From Arenicola marina (lineage: Eukaryota; Annelida; Polychaeta; Arenicolidae): a stretch of DNA of 64,000 bases. The notes under the pieces were generated by a model. That model was not told the origin of the DNA. It saw only the letters and a program-made list of their open reading frames with translations, and did not search any database. The translations under genes and the position numbers were made by a program. Below are positions 1-11,979 of this stretch, piece after piece. The stretch covers positions 30,125,670 to 30,189,669 of the forward strand of contig OZ025248.1 of the NCBI GenBank assembly GCA_964019135.1. The letters run 5' to 3'. Numbering within the stretch: the stretch's first letter is position 1; each line of letters starts with the position of its first letter.

Positions 1-1150
1 ACCGTGTTCGAACAAAAAGTACACGCCTTGTTTCTTATAACATGGGTACTTCTAGCGGAGAGGGGTGTCGCAACAAGAGCTCTAAATATGGATAAACACT
101 TACTGCCGTTTGCCAACGAAAGGGACGCGCATAGCGCTTATGTGAAGAAGAAATGCCAGGCCTCGTTGAGCTGCGCTGCTCTATTATTGATGTGACTCCA
201 CCGTGTGAGGAGGCACATGTTCTGGAGATCTTGGGCCATCTGTCGCCAAGGGGGGGGGGGGCGGGGGCGGGGGGGGGGGGAGGGGGGGCATTTCTATTAC
301 CCCATGTCACATTCTGGAGCACTACGCGGGGCACCAAATCAATCAACCGTTATCCATGCGTACCCCGCCACCCCGGCCACCACCCCAGCAGTACCCCACC
401 AGTACCCCACCAACCCACCTTTTAGTTATTCAGTGTACCAAGGCCTGGTCGTAATATGAGGTGCTTCCGTATCTCAAATACAGCCCCCATTCCAGCACCC
501 CCCCCCCCACACACTCCTACTTCTATTTCTCCTGCTCCTCCCTTACCACCATCCCCACCCTTCCATCCCTTCATGGTAGCCGACGTGGGACGGTTTCCGT
601 TCAAGGACACAAAAATCTGCTGATAAGGCGGTTTTACATCAAAGAGCTTGCCAGCTCAGATTGGTCTTTAACCCCGACTCTGAGGGCCAATGAAACGCGA
701 TGGACAACACTACGCGTTTTGGCCTCTGGGCCAGGCCCGATTGAACCCCTCGATAAAAATAACACGGGGCCATGAACCGGGTCAGTGCCATTACAGAACC
801 TTCAAGGCAGGGCATTAATCACAAAGCAGCCAGCAAATCAAATCAACTACATCTGGGCAAGTACTGAGAACGGGAATCATTTACATTTTACTCCCGGTGT
901 AAACTGTTATTTCATGGCTCGATCGAAGGGGGCGATACATTTGTGCAGAGATTGCACAATATGTCGCTAGATGAAACATTAAAAATAGACTTCATTCAAG
1001 TTATATAAAAGGGTTGTTTCTCTCGATAAAATGTGCCTAATCCGGATAGCCGAGTTATTCAGAATCAAACGATCTGCACATTCTGTGTACTTTCCTGACT
1101 AACACCGTCGTTTATGTGCCCAAGTATAGGGCCCCTGAGGGGGGGTAGCC
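1..1150. other. Non-genic stretch with poly-G and poly-C tracts
   Basis: No open frame here has a recognisable domain or animal-like coding character. The only clear structures are a nearly pure G tract at about 250-288 and an 11-base C run at about 498-508. I see no promoter, RNA gene or mobile element in the rest. Confidence 0.6.
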
Positions 1151-1312
1151 ATATCGCGTGTCGATTTTAAGAAAAGGTCCATGTCGCGTGTCGATTTAAA
1201 AAAAAGTTCCATGTCGCGTGTCGCTAAGTCTTATGTCGCATGTCGATTCTAAGACAACCCCGATGTCGCGTTGTCGATTTTAAAAATCGCCGTGTCGCCG
1301 TGTCGAAAAAGC
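1151..1312. repeat. 30-bp minisatellite, about 5 units
   Basis: The phrase atgtcgcgtgtcga recurs at 1151, 1181, 1211, 1233 and 1263, mostly at 30-bp steps, each followed by a T/A-rich tail. One unit is shortened and the last is degenerate (tgtcgccgtgtcg). It is not coding. Confidence 0.8.
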
Positions 1313-1362
1313 CTCTATGGGGCCATAAGTATAGGAGCCATCGCATGCGTCGGTGGCAGTTT

Positions 1363-1440
1363 GCAGCCGCTGTGGTCAAGAGGTAGCACACCCGACCGCA
1401 TACCAACAGGTTGTAGGTTCGAACCCATCCTATACCTGGC
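1363..1440 (+). mobile_element. tRNA-derived SINE head (fragment)
   Basis: The segment carries a pol III A-box-like sequence (tggtcaagaggtagcac, from 1372) and a B-box match (ggttcgaaccc, 1416-1426) at normal tRNA spacing. The acceptor stem and part of the T stem do not pair, so this is a tRNA-like SINE head or tRNA pseudogene, not a working tRNA. No clear 3' tail was found. Confidence 0.55.
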
Positions 1441-2869
1441 GGAGCGCCCTTCTTAGTCTGCCCATTTGGACCGAACACGTGGCCGAAAACCCGATTCCAT
1501 CTACCCATCGACACACCTAGTTGTCCTATAAACAGCGGGTGGGGGTGAGGGGGTGGAGACCTTCTACATGTGTTCATTATTCGTCATCCCTGGGTGCCTT
1601 AGCCCGCCCAATGTAGCCCCTGTGTGGCCCAAAACGGCCTGAAACATCCCTTTATTTCATGTCAGTTCCCCCTTTGTGTGAAGCAGGCAATGACCGTTTG
1701 CCTTCCACTGACTGTTTCAATGGGTTTGTTCTATACATCCCGGGCTGCCGCTAGCCACCATGGAGGTTGGCGACCAGTGGGTCGCTAGGGTATTCCACGC
1801 CCATCTGGCAGGGACGATGACTCACTGTGACGGTACTCACATATAGTGTAAATTGTGATGTGTCATGACTGGCGTAATGCTCCAGTATAGGGCTATATGG
1901 GTGGACAGAGGATAGTGCAGGATATGTTTTCCACGTTTGCTTAGTTAAGATTTATAATTATTTGCCTCCCGGGAAAATTACAGCATTGACATATCCCGAC
2001 GAAACGTAACTTCATACCTTTGGGACTTGGCGCTTTTCGACCTTGACTCGACCTTCACATTGAGCCGCTATGACCTTATATGTTGTTGGAGGATGAGGCA
2101 TATTACGTACCAGTGGCGAATGGGCTAAGCGGAGAAGGGGGGAGGAGGGAGGGGAGGCAGCCCCTTCCCGTAGAACCGCTCAGAGCGGACCTTTAACATG
2201 GATTTATATTTAGATTTAGACTTTAGACATAGCACTGTATTAAATAGTGAGGTATTTCGGGCTAATGAGGAAGCCTGTAATTGTGTGGGATTAGAGAACA
2301 CGAATCATGCAATTTTAGCCATGTGTAGTTAACTACAACCATTAATCGAATGAACGTGGACTATACAATTACGTAAATGCCATGGCAATTAAATTTTTAA
2401 CTCTTGATTGGTTCTAAAGATTGGTTCGTGAAGATCAGGTTGAAATCATCCCGTAGCTATGATGGATAGCTATTTTGCAGCAGTCTCCACCATTTATCTA
2501 CGAAAGCAGCTTGTATAAATTAACTCGAGATTTGTCAATAAAGGTTGTACGTTGGATAATTTGCATTACTGCAATAATGTGCATTTATATGGGAGAATAT
2601 TGAAATGTGTGTTCAAGTTTAGATTTAAGAAAGCTAAACTTATGAAGGAATCTAACAACTATGTATCATTCAAAGATTTTCGCAAAGCCCTTATGCATGG
2701 ATATATTTTTTTTTAATTACGTAATAACACTGGCCAAATTGTGCATCCCCATATATACAATTTGTTTTTCCACTTCTTTATTGCAGTAATGTATAAACAT
2801 CCGACGTGCATGCATGTTATTTCCTGATGTATGTTTGTTGAGCAAGCCCCCCCCCCCACCCCCGCTACA
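1441..2869. other. Non-genic stretch, nothing recognised
   Basis: Mixed-composition DNA, more AT-rich after 1900. No open frame longer than chance, no tandem repeat and no RNA gene was recognised. A C-rich run lies at about 2846-2863. Confidence 0.55.
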
Positions 2870-2949
2870 AAAAGGTGTGGATTTTGATCTGACTACGGTC
2901 AGTGAATGATCTGCGACAGCAGTGGCTTCAGATCAAATCACACACTTTT
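2870..2949. other. Imperfect inverted repeat / hairpin
   Basis: The left arm 2870-2892 (ending gattttgatctga) pairs with the right arm 2928-2949 (starting tcagatcaaatc). It can form about 20 base pairs with three single-base bulges around a loop of about 35 nt. Size and bulges are in the range of a pre-miRNA, but I recognise no known miRNA seed, and a small TIR remnant would look similar. Confidence 0.4.
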
Positions 2950-3639
2950 GATTCTTTGCAAAAATGCGAAACGAACTACAGATGCCGCAGTTGGATATCC
3001 GGTGTATTAGTAAACAAGCTATTATTGTAACCTTACCAGCTTAGCATCGTGAGCCAAAATGTCGTATGGTACAGTATATATAACGATATATAAGCCGATA
3101 TAATACATGTAACCTATACATATTGTGTATCATTAGTCATCCTTTTCTATTAACTGCTTTCGTTTGGTTGCCACCCTTGGCATCTGCGTTTACACCGGAC
3201 CAGAGAAAGACAGGGCCACGGAAGTTGAGACCCTGGTTTACGATTATAGCCTCCAAGTTGGACAATACAGGTGGATGCGGTAACCTTTAATGATCCAACA
3301 ATTGTAACGGTTTTTGATTTCACAGATGCGCTGCCGCCATAGCTGGCTGATGCCTAGATGCTCCGGACAACCTATACAAAGGCTGGTTGACGTGTCATAG
3401 GTTGGTTCTCGACGCCATTGACATGATGGTTCCATGTGCTGCAGACACTAAACTCTGTGAGTGTAAAACATCTATAGTCAGCACGATGATAACGACCATC
3501 AACCTCCGTCCAACCCATCCACCCGCCCACCCACCCTGCTCCCTATGGCCGCATCACATTTCCTGGAAGGACGACAAGACTATCGCTGTCTCTTTATTAG
3601 TCGCTAGGTGTCTTATGACATGGCTACCTCTAAGGGAGA
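2950..3639. other. Non-genic stretch, nothing recognised
   Basis: Mixed DNA without repeats. Short open frames near 3244-3435 and 3387-3833 have no recognisable domain, and the second runs into the purine-rich tract that follows. Confidence 0.5.
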
Positions 3640-3825
3640 GACGTGAGGCGGAGAGTGACAGGCAGAGAAGCAGAGAAATGAGAGATAGGAATAAAGAGGG
3701 AGTGAGAGAGAGAGAGAGCGGGAGAAGGGGAGAGGTGGGAGAGAGAGAGAGGGGGGGAGTGGCGGGAGGTAGAGCGAGAGAGAGGCGGGGGGATGGGGAG
3801 AGAGACCTAAGGGGAGAGGCGGTGC
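3640..3825 (+). repeat. GA-rich purine tract
   Basis: The plus strand is almost entirely G and A, including runs of gagagagaga and ggggag. It is low-complexity purine/pyrimidine-asymmetric DNA. The Arg/Glu-rich open frame across it is a composition artefact. Confidence 0.75.
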
Positions 3826-5494
3826 CAGAGTAATGTTGTCACCAGTAACAGAGGACCCGTTAGAGGCCCATCACAATGAAGACATCATTCCACCGCTCTC
3901 CGGTTCCCTTACGTAAAAAAGACCGTCGGCCGCATGAGACAAAACTAAACAAATGCAAAGATAAAAAAGGACCAGAGCCTCATGGATGTTGTATGAGCGC
4001 AATTTTATTTCCCTCATTAGAGCGGACCCCATTGACGACAATGTGAGAGTCATTCCGGGCAAATCTTGGCCCTCATCGAAGAAGGCCTGGCTGCTGGGGA
4101 GATAACGCCTTCGATCGATGGCTGGTGGGTCGCCCAGGACCTGTCGCCGGCCACGCCCCAAGCCGTCAGTCCTCCCGGTACGAATCGTCCTGAGGACCAT
4201 GCCCAGTTTAAAGACTGCGAACGTAACCAAGTTCTGGCGCCTAGATTTGCGAAAAATAAATACATTTGGGGGTGGTTTGTCGGAAACGGGACTTTCTAGT
4301 GTAGAATCACCAGCCCCCCCCCCCCAACCCTCCAACCCAACACCTCACACATACCACCCATCAGACCCTAGCTCCTCCCTTTTACGATTACCCTATCGTT
4401 ATCATGTCGCCGCCAGTGACGCCCCAGTTATTGGACGCGTAAATGGGGTCATTTTAACGTGCCGCTTGGATATCCGTCTTGCGGTGAAGCGTCACCCGTT
4501 TTCTCGGTCCCGCCTTTCTCCCGCGAATGAATACGCGTCTCATTGCACCGCCCGGAAATAGTCTTCCTCCGCGTCCACTGACTCAAATGTCTGTAGTCAT
4601 GCGCGATTATGCAAAAAAAATCATATATCCGTTTTAGCATTTGCGGGTCCTGTCGGGTTACATGAGGCTGTTTTCTTCCTCGCAATGGTCCGTACGTTGT
4701 CATATTACCAGGTAAAAATGACGTCTTTCGCAAGTCAATTCCAGCGACTGCCTTCAGAATGGGTTACCAGACACAGCCCCGCAGGCCGGAAGACTTATAT
4801 TCTAATAGCCCACCGATAGGTCATATACAACCGCTTCTATGACCACGCCTTCTTGGAGTCGTGTAACATTGACGGCAAAAACGATGTGTATCTCTATCTG
4901 AAAGAATCCAATATTTGACTCCAAAGTAAAGAGCCATCACGAGCCGCACTAGAAGCCAGGACATCCGGGTTACTACACCGTCAAATTGTGCAATTGAGCC
5001 GCCAGGGCTGAATCACTTCCGGTTCCGGTTTCGGTTCCGGTTCCGGCAGACGAGATACGGACCTGAAGAAGGGAGATAGCGACTGAAATGGCGCTGGTAT
5101 AGGTTGGTATTGAGCGATAAAACGGCACTCTGCTCTCAGTTGAAGAGCAATAGTGTGTGTTTTCAACTGTCGACCATGGTTATTGACTCCATTGACAAGT
5201 GTCATTATCATCGCATGTATCTACGTATATCAAAGGTCCAGCAGTGAGCGGTACATAACGAGACGCCAATATTTCGACGCTGTAACATACGGTTTTTGCG
5301 GTTTGGAGGAAATTAAGCGACCCAATTTCCTGAACATATTATTAGAGCTTAATAATGCTTGATTTGACATATTTTTAAAACATTTGTCATAGGTCGAAAC
5401 GGGTATGAATGGGGCGAACCCTAGTGAAAGATATTCCCTTTGTCACTTTCTGCACGCTCTTTACTTACCTATTTCGACAGTTGCGCAAGTAACG
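3826..5494. other. Non-genic stretch with a short CCGGTT repeat
   Basis: Mostly unique sequence without a recognised gene. At 5018-5047 the hexamer ttccgg/ggttcc is repeated about five times. Open frames at 3871-4561 lie antiparallel to each other and show no domain. Confidence 0.5.
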
Positions 5495-5702
5495 CTTTGA
5501 GAGAACCTTCGTTGGCTGGTGGGAGACCTTTGTAGCGATTTGTCATGTCAATATACTAATGAATATATGTAAATGTGGATTTGTTTTATACCATATGTCA
5601 CTTTGAGAGAACCTTGGCTGGTGAGGGACCTTTGTAGCGATTTGTCATGTCAATATACTAATGAATATATGTAAATGTGGATTTGTTTTGTACCATATGT
5701 TA
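5495..5702. repeat. Tandem duplication, 2 x ~105 bp
   Basis: Unit 1 (5495-5600) and unit 2 (5601-5702) both start ctttgagagaacctt and share the AT-rich block tcaatatactaatgaatata. They differ by a few substitutions and a short indel near the start, so the duplication is fairly recent. It is non-coding. Confidence 0.9.
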
Positions 5703-7580
5703 CTTATATAATTATCAAATCTCGTAATGTTCGGTATCTGAATATTCATGTATGTAGTAATAGTATTATTCACCCCATTGTCGCAGGGGGTACATTGGGC
5801 ATGGGTTAACCGAGTTGTGTACTAAAATGGCCTAAACCTAAATTCTATCTTGTTTTCTCCAACGGTAATAGTGCATGCAATTCTTATACCATCCGAACGT
5901 GATCTGTATAGAATTAAAATCGAATTACTCTGCGAAACATTTGCAAAAACAATATGCGGTAACAGAGATCAATTGTTTGTTGACAAATTTATATCATATG
6001 AAACAATTTGACCATATGCATCACAGAAGCGCTAGACACACTGTACATCACATTACCAAACATGACACGTGACCAGGGACATTGATGACGTCACGTATAG
6101 AAATAATTAAATGTTTTTCTCGCGTTAACGTTACAACACTTGCATTGCCGAGAGTACAAATACACATGTTTTACCCCGAACACGATTTCAGTTCCCCCTT
6201 TCCAAAACAACGAAAGGAATTCGTCCACGCATCTTCAACCAGTAAATCGTTAAACATGACAATGCTGATATGCAACTAACGGGAAATTTTTTAGAAATCA
6301 TTTTTAAAACCATTACACTGGTCCATATATTTCCTGCTTATAACTTCGGCAGGACATGCGACAGAAACCGTGCTGTGTAGGTGCTTCTGTACTCTACGTT
6401 TATTTAGAAGTTATAAATAATTAATATTAGTGCATTTTTGGCTGCATACTTGCTGGTTTGGGGTATACGGAATCTGGACTATGTTCATAATGTGTCCCAC
6501 CCGTTCATACGTACTGGGTATCAATCTGAATAAAGAACATAACGACAAACACTTCCACTCCATGTAGTCAATGTAGGCAATCAATAGAAATCCTATCCAC
6601 ATCACTGCAGTAAAACTGACAAGTCTCTTGACAGCCGCCACGTGTGTTTTAAATTTATAATCGATATCAATCACGAGCAAACAAATCTTTGACTTTGTCT
6701 CGCCACAGTGCGTGATAAGGGATAAGTTTCTGGTGATAAAAACATCATGTCTATCGATTGATTGACCTTTAGTCTGGGGCATTGACTTGTGCAGTGCTCC
6801 GAACCAACAGCATTGACACATTCAGGGTAAGGGCAATGCTACGGGGGATTGGCGGGGGGGGGGGGGGTATAGACCAATGAATAGAAATGGCAACATAGCT
6901 GAAATCCTGAGCACGTCCACGAAATACGTTACTAGTGATGCGCCCAATTCCATCGCACCTGTCAGTGTGAATCCTCCGGTCCACAGTGGTCGCTGTTAAC
7001 AGGTGGTCGTCATATAGAAGGTAACGTCAGTCATGCAGGAATAGACTTGTTGATAGGTCACGATAATATGTGATCGCTGCAGTAGTAGTTGTACGTATCA
7101 CAGTAAACCCTCCAGAAGTTAGACCCAGGATACGTCGTAGTACCCTTTACACCGACCGGTTCCGACAATAAGGACAGCAACCTCGATAAACATGCTACAT
7201 TTAGGAACTGTCGGCCTTCTGTTCATCCTTCCTGTCCCACAAGCTCACTGTAGCCATACACGTGGCTCCTATACCCTTGCAGAGAGAGTTCGCATAAATG
7301 CCATAAATAGCAAGGTGCAAGCTAACAAATGTTGTAGGATGTGATAACTGTTGCAGATACTTCCGGAGTATTATCAAGGATCATTGCACGGAGATTTCGA
7401 CATGCGACCAGATTTTGCTATAAATAAATATACTGGATCTGTGTTCTCAAACTGTCAGAGGCTAAACTGTACAGACCGGCAGAATTGCAGCTCTTAGTGT
7501 TGTGACAGATTTGTGCATGTGCAAGTATAAATGAAAATGGCGATAAACGATGACAGTGGAGCAACGACAGCCGAGGCCTG
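5703..7580. other. Intergenic stretch and probable 3' UTR of the receptor gene
   Basis: The part next to 7580 should hold the 3' UTR of the minus-strand receptor. The nearest AATAAA on the minus strand that I can find is at 6392-6397 (tttatt on plus), which would give a long UTR of about 1.2 kb. A 136-aa minus-strand open frame at 6411-6821 has no recognisable domain. A G run lies at about 6852-6866. Confidence 0.45.
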
Positions 7581-9089
7581 TTATCTCAGAGCGTTCATTT
7601 CTGATTCGGAGAAGGAGAGGTGACCCTGGTTGGTCTCGCTGTTCGGGGACCGCAGGGGCACGTCTTGCATGTCGAACCACATCCGCCTCAGGCGGTGTCT
7701 GCACAGCACCTTGCGGAAGCCCTCCCGGAAGGAAGAGTTGTAGAAGGCGTAGAGGAAGGGGTTGATAGAGGAGTTGACGTAGCCCAGCCACAGCGCCAGC
7801 AGGTCCACGTGGGCGTTCACGTCCCCGCTGAGGAAGGGCTTGGCGGTGAAGAGGACGAAGTAGGGCACCCAGCAGATGGCGAAGGCCAGGATGACGGAGG
7901 CCAGGGTCACGGTGGCCTTCGTGTCGCTCAGGAGCTTGTGCTCCCGGTGTTTGGATCGTACCGTGTGCTGGCCGGAGAACCGGGGGCTGTGCCAGTTTAT
8001 TCCGCCCGTCTTCACACTCGACCGCTGACCGGCGACACCGTTCTTTAGGGACCCAATGGACTGCTGGCGCCCGTTCTGACCTCGGCTTCCATTCCGACCG
8101 GAAGCCCGGGTACCATTTCGGCTTCCTCCGCCGCCGCCGCCGCTGGGCGCCAGGGGTGGCAGCGGCGGCGGCGGCGGGGGTTCCAACATGGCGGTGTGCA
8201 GTCCGGATCCGGCCTTGGTCAGCTTGTTGATTTCCTTGACCTGGGTCCGTGTGATCTGGAGAACTTTGAGGTAGACGGCGCACATGATGAGCAGCGGGGC
8301 GAAGTACGTGCCGAGCGAGACCAGCAGCACGTAGGCCTTGTTCAGCTCGAAGACGCACTGGTCGGGAGCCGCCCAGTTCATCACGGCGCCAGTCGCCGTA
8401 TTCCAGCCCAGGTGGATGGGTACGAAGGCCATCAGGAACGAGAATATCCAGATTCCGGAGCAGACGCCAAACACAATCTTCCCATTCATGCGCTGTGTGT
8501 ACCGCAGTGGAATTGTGACGGCGAAATACCGGTCCAAGCTGATGGCGAACAGGGTCAGAATGGACACCGTGCACAGCATGACGTCACAGGCGGTGTACAC
8601 ATTACAGAAGGCGGCCCCTAGCGGCCAGTGTAAATCCAAAGTCATGAGAGCGCTGAACGGAAGTACAAGACAGCCCAGCAACAAATCGGTTATAGCCAGC
8701 GATAAGATAAAGTAATTGGTACACGTCTTTAGTTTCCTATTGGTATAAATGGTGACACAAACGAGTATATTCCCGCCGACAGTAAGCAAAATCACCATGC
8801 CTAGTACACAGGCAATTCCGGCCTTCTCCGGCAGCGTTCGGGAGTCTTCGGAAACACCCTCGCCTTGAGTCTTATTCTCAGCGTACGAACTATTACCACT
8901 GTCAAGTAATGACGTCATATTGATGACGTCAGCGATTGCGTCATAACGATTCGTCTGTAGGGTATCGTGACCAACACGCCTTAGAAGGTCCGTCACGGTC
9001 AAAGGCGGGTCTTCAGTCACGTAAGACGTCATTGTCACGGTGGACAGTTGAATCGTCTGACTCTCAATGTTATCGATTATTACCGCCAT
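7581..9089 (-). CDS. Histamine H2 receptor-like class A GPCR, intronless
   Basis: A complete 502-residue, seven-helix receptor predicted to signal at the plasma membrane through a G protein. Seen in the sequence: N-glycosylation sites N57, N66 and N72; N107 in helix 1; LAITD with D135 in helix 2; C162 and C245 for the extracellular disulfide; the amine-binding Asp D169 in helix 3; DRY at 186-188; W214; HLGWN at 226-230; P265 in helix 5; CWVP at 406-409; NPFLY at 443-447; a likely palmitoylated C463. Loop 3 (about 276-391) is long, with a proline run and a Gly/Ser/Arg-rich part. Helix 2-3 wording and HLGWN match vertebrate H2 receptors best. The Asp that H2 receptors use in helix 5 (eight residues before the proline) is V257 here, while the Thr four before it is kept (T261), so the ligand may not be histamine. 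The start is the first ATG, in good context (ggcATGg), with an in-frame TAG upstream at 9132-9134, so no coding upstream exon is needed. Confidence 0.92.
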   Translation of the reverse strand: MAVIIDNIESQTIQLSTVTMTSYVTEDPPLTVTDLLRRVGHDTLQTNRYDAIADVINMTSLLDSGNSSYAENKTQGEGVSEDSRTLPEKAGIACVLGMVILLTVGGNILVCVTIYTNRKLKTCTNYFILSLAITDLLLGCLVLPFSALMTLDLHWPLGAAFCNVYTACDVMLCTVSILTLFAISLDRYFAVTIPLRYTQRMNGKIVFGVCSGIWIFSFLMAFVPIHLGWNTATGAVMNWAAPDQCVFELNKAYVLLVSLGTYFAPLLIMCAVYLKVLQITRTQVKEINKLTKAGSGLHTAMLEPPPPPPLPPLAPSGGGGGGSRNGTRASGRNGSRGQNGRQQSIGSLKNGVAGQRSSVKTGGINWHSPRFSGQHTVRSKHREHKLLSDTKATVTLASVILAFAICWVPYFVLFTAKPFLSGDVNAHVDLLALWLGYVNSSINPFLYAFYNSSFREGFRKVLCRHRLRRMWFDMQDVPLRSPNSETNQGHLSFSESEMNALR

Positions 9090-10211
9090 GCCTTGGTTGA
9101 AGGTCAAACCAGGCTCCAGAGGTGACAGGGGCTATTTTATCCTCGCGTGTTATATCCGTTCATCTTTTCGGGTATATTTAACCTGTGTAAAGCATTAAGC
9201 CGTGTCTCTCTACCTCGCATTGAAACGTTCTTCTTCAGACGCCCGTACTGGGAGCAAAATCTTGCAACAGGATCTGTAAAATCCACCGGAAATCGTCTGC
9301 TTTACCTTTCGGTCAATGTCTCACGGTGCTCCAGGCCCCGGATGTAATTAGCATGAATCCACCATGACACGTGATCTCTCGCAGCGTAAATAACACATTA
9401 TGCAACAGTTGAACTCTTTGACTTCACCTTATTGGTAACACATCACAACAATACTAACAAAGCTATGCACAACCATCATCCATTGCGACGCTGGCGGCCC
9501 GATTGACACGTGGGTCCCTGTCCGCTGCAGTCATAGAGATGTCCCAGTCGCATGGCAAGGTTAATCCATCTGGTCCCGAGAGATGATCTAGAGATTATGA
9601 CCATTATGATCATGACCCGCCTTAATGGATGCCACCCTCCAGATTGCAGTCGCGTACGAACGTCAGAGAAGTTGTTTCAGGTAACTTTTTGACGTTGTGG
9701 CCAGACGGCTGTGAGTGTGCTGAGCCGTGGACAGGCCATAACAGCAGCAGCATGCGTGCTGACCGGTATGTAACCCGGGTAGGCTGGCGCGTAGGTGTGG
9801 GTGTGTGTGTGTGGGGAGGGGGGGGTGAGCCTCCTCCTCCCTCCTCCCCTCCTCAGCTGGCCACCCGCGTGGCTGACCGGCTGGTTGGCTGGCGGACTGG
9901 CTGGCTATCTGGGTGGCTAGTGACATTGACCAGCAGTGACATAATGCCGTAGGCTAACCGCGATATCCCCCTCTCAAGTCATGTCAATTATCACATCCTA
10001 AACTACTGGGGCGGCGGGAGTTGGGAATCTTTAGCGGCCGTCCGAGACGCATGCAGGCCTCGCTGTGGGTGTGCTGGGCCAGGGGAGGTTCCGGGGTAGC
10101 TGCATGGGCTGCGGGTCAGTCGGACCGAGCATGCAGATCGGATGGGCTGGTGGTATGGCACGGCGTGGTATGGGATGGGATGGGCACCGGTGATTCAGCC
10201 TCCATCGTCGC
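9090..10211. other. 5' flank of the receptor gene and intergenic DNA
   Basis: The promoter and 5' UTR of the minus-strand receptor should lie here. An AT-rich tatttaa-type element about 80 bp upstream of the ATG (near 9172-9181) is a weak TATA candidate. An in-frame stop at 9132-9134 closes the reading frame. The remainder shows G-rich patches near 9815-9830 and no gene. Confidence 0.4.
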
Positions 10212-10309
10212 CACTGCTGCTGCTGCCGCCGCTGCTGCTGCTGCTGCTGCTGCTGCGCTGCTGTCGCCGCCGCCGCCGCCGCTGCTGCTGCTGCTGTTGC
10301 TGGCGCTGA
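10212..10309 (+). repeat. CTG/CCG triplet repeat tract
   Basis: Interrupted trinucleotide repeat of gctgctgctg and gccgccgccg blocks, about 30 triplets. It yields poly-Ala, poly-Leu or poly-Ser frames by composition alone. No gene surrounds it that I can support. Confidence 0.9.
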
Positions 10310-11979
10310 TGTGAGTTGGGACCGAAGGGGTAGACGGAGGGTTGTCCCTCACCCTCTCTCACCTTCCCTCACGGGACAGCAGCGGGCGGGAGGGTAGGTA
10401 TGATGGGGGGTAGGGGGAGAGGGGGGGGGGGGTGGGTGGGAGTGCATGAGGAAGGTGCACCACCCGATAATCCTTCCACCCCACTCTCCATCCTCACCCC
10501 CTGGGGTTCTCACACACACACACTCACCCACCTGGACAACCCACCCCCACACACTCAATCGATGACTATGAGCATCAGTCAGCCACGGAAGCCTATTACA
10601 CTAATACCCGAGGTGCCGGTGAGGGTGGTGAGGGAGCGGGTCAATGGGGGAGGGTATGGTAAGATATTCCCTCGGAATTTATCAATTTGTGGCTAGCCAC
10701 CGTCCAATGGGAGGCCAGCCTTTAGAGGCCGTCAGCGACACACAGGGACCAGCGTCTGCGGGACAAGGGGGTGGGGGGCGTGTATGTGGGTGGGGGTTGG
10801 GGGGCTGTGGGGGTTAAGGTTGAGGTGTGGACGCCACTTAGCTAGGGTCTGTCGGTGGAGTATGTAAGCCTATTCTTGACAGCCTTAATAAGCAGGTAGC
10901 CACATTCTCCGGAAGAGGGAGGGTGGGCGGGGGGGGGGGGGGCGTTCCGTCCCATCCTTGGGGCGGCCCGTGTATGTCGCCGGCTTCAGATATACAAGTT
11001 GTCACTAGCCATGGAGCGGACACATACATGTATTTCTCAACACAACAAAATTGATTTACATTCAGTCATTTCTTTCCCCCGCCAAAGCATCTCCTTGTCA
11101 CTCACGTCACTGTATCAGGAATATTGACTGTCGCTTTATTTAATTAAATTCCCGTCCATACGGACCACGGGGTGCTGAACAAGTTAATGATAGGGTTAAT
11201 GAAAGGGTTAATGGCTTCGGGGAGTTGCGCCAGTTCTCAGCACGAATGTCAACCCTCCCTGCCACCTCCCTCCACCCTTTTTTTTGTAAACATGTCCACA
11301 TATGTTGTGATCATCAATATAGCTACCGAAAGCAGATCAATTTAAACCCCCACCCTGCCCACCACCCCCCACCCCCCCCAAAAAAAACTAAAAAAACTTG
11401 GGAAAATTGTGGATCAATTGCGGAAACAGCGAAAAAATACTCATAGAAACAACATGTTTTATCATGAATTAATTTCGACGCCCGGTGATTGGGTTAAACA
11501 ACCAACAGCAAACACGTCGTGTGGAAACGTTAAGAAAACAAATGAGAGCTAACTGTCAATAGATCCCTTTGACAACTCGTCGTACTATTTTTCTAAACTC
11601 CGCGGCACCCACAATCAATTCGTCGGTCAATAGCAGTTGTGCTAATGTTTATTGTCGACATTTATATACCGACGTTAAATACAATTATCTTATCATAAAA
11701 GATATCAACAGGTATTACAAATTCACTTGGTTTACGGTGGGTGGAGTCCTGAGCCATCGGTATTTCAGTCAAGCGACAGTTTTGCTTTAGATCCGTCTAT
11801 ACATGCGTGCACAGATATGCCCCAATCTACTCACCAGTCCCTCCAATTCACTGTGACTGTAACGTACATGAAAAGTTGATGTCTTATGCCATGCTCGTGC
11901 GTATGATCAACTAGGACCCACAACACAATGACAATCCTGGGAAAATGAAATGGGATTGAGTAAACTTGTCATAGATCTA
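10310..11979. other. Non-genic stretch with several G/C homopolymers
   Basis: G or C runs at about 10418-10430 and 10930-10943, with C-rich and A-rich runs near 11365-11390. A CA-rich patch lies at 10510-10555. The DNA after 11400 is AT-richer and unique. No coding sequence was recognised. Confidence 0.5.

Noticed and set aside
1363-1440. Possible functional tRNA gene
   Set aside because: The A and B boxes are present but the acceptor and T stems do not pair. The same applies at 11980-12056 and 24055-24148.
6411-6821. 136-codon minus-strand frame downstream of the receptor
   Set aside because: No recognisable motif, and it probably lies in or beyond the 3' UTR.
7462-8621. Other long frames overlapping the receptor on both strands
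   Set aside because: Shadows of the GC-rich receptor coding sequence; only the 7581-9089 frame shows a conserved protein.
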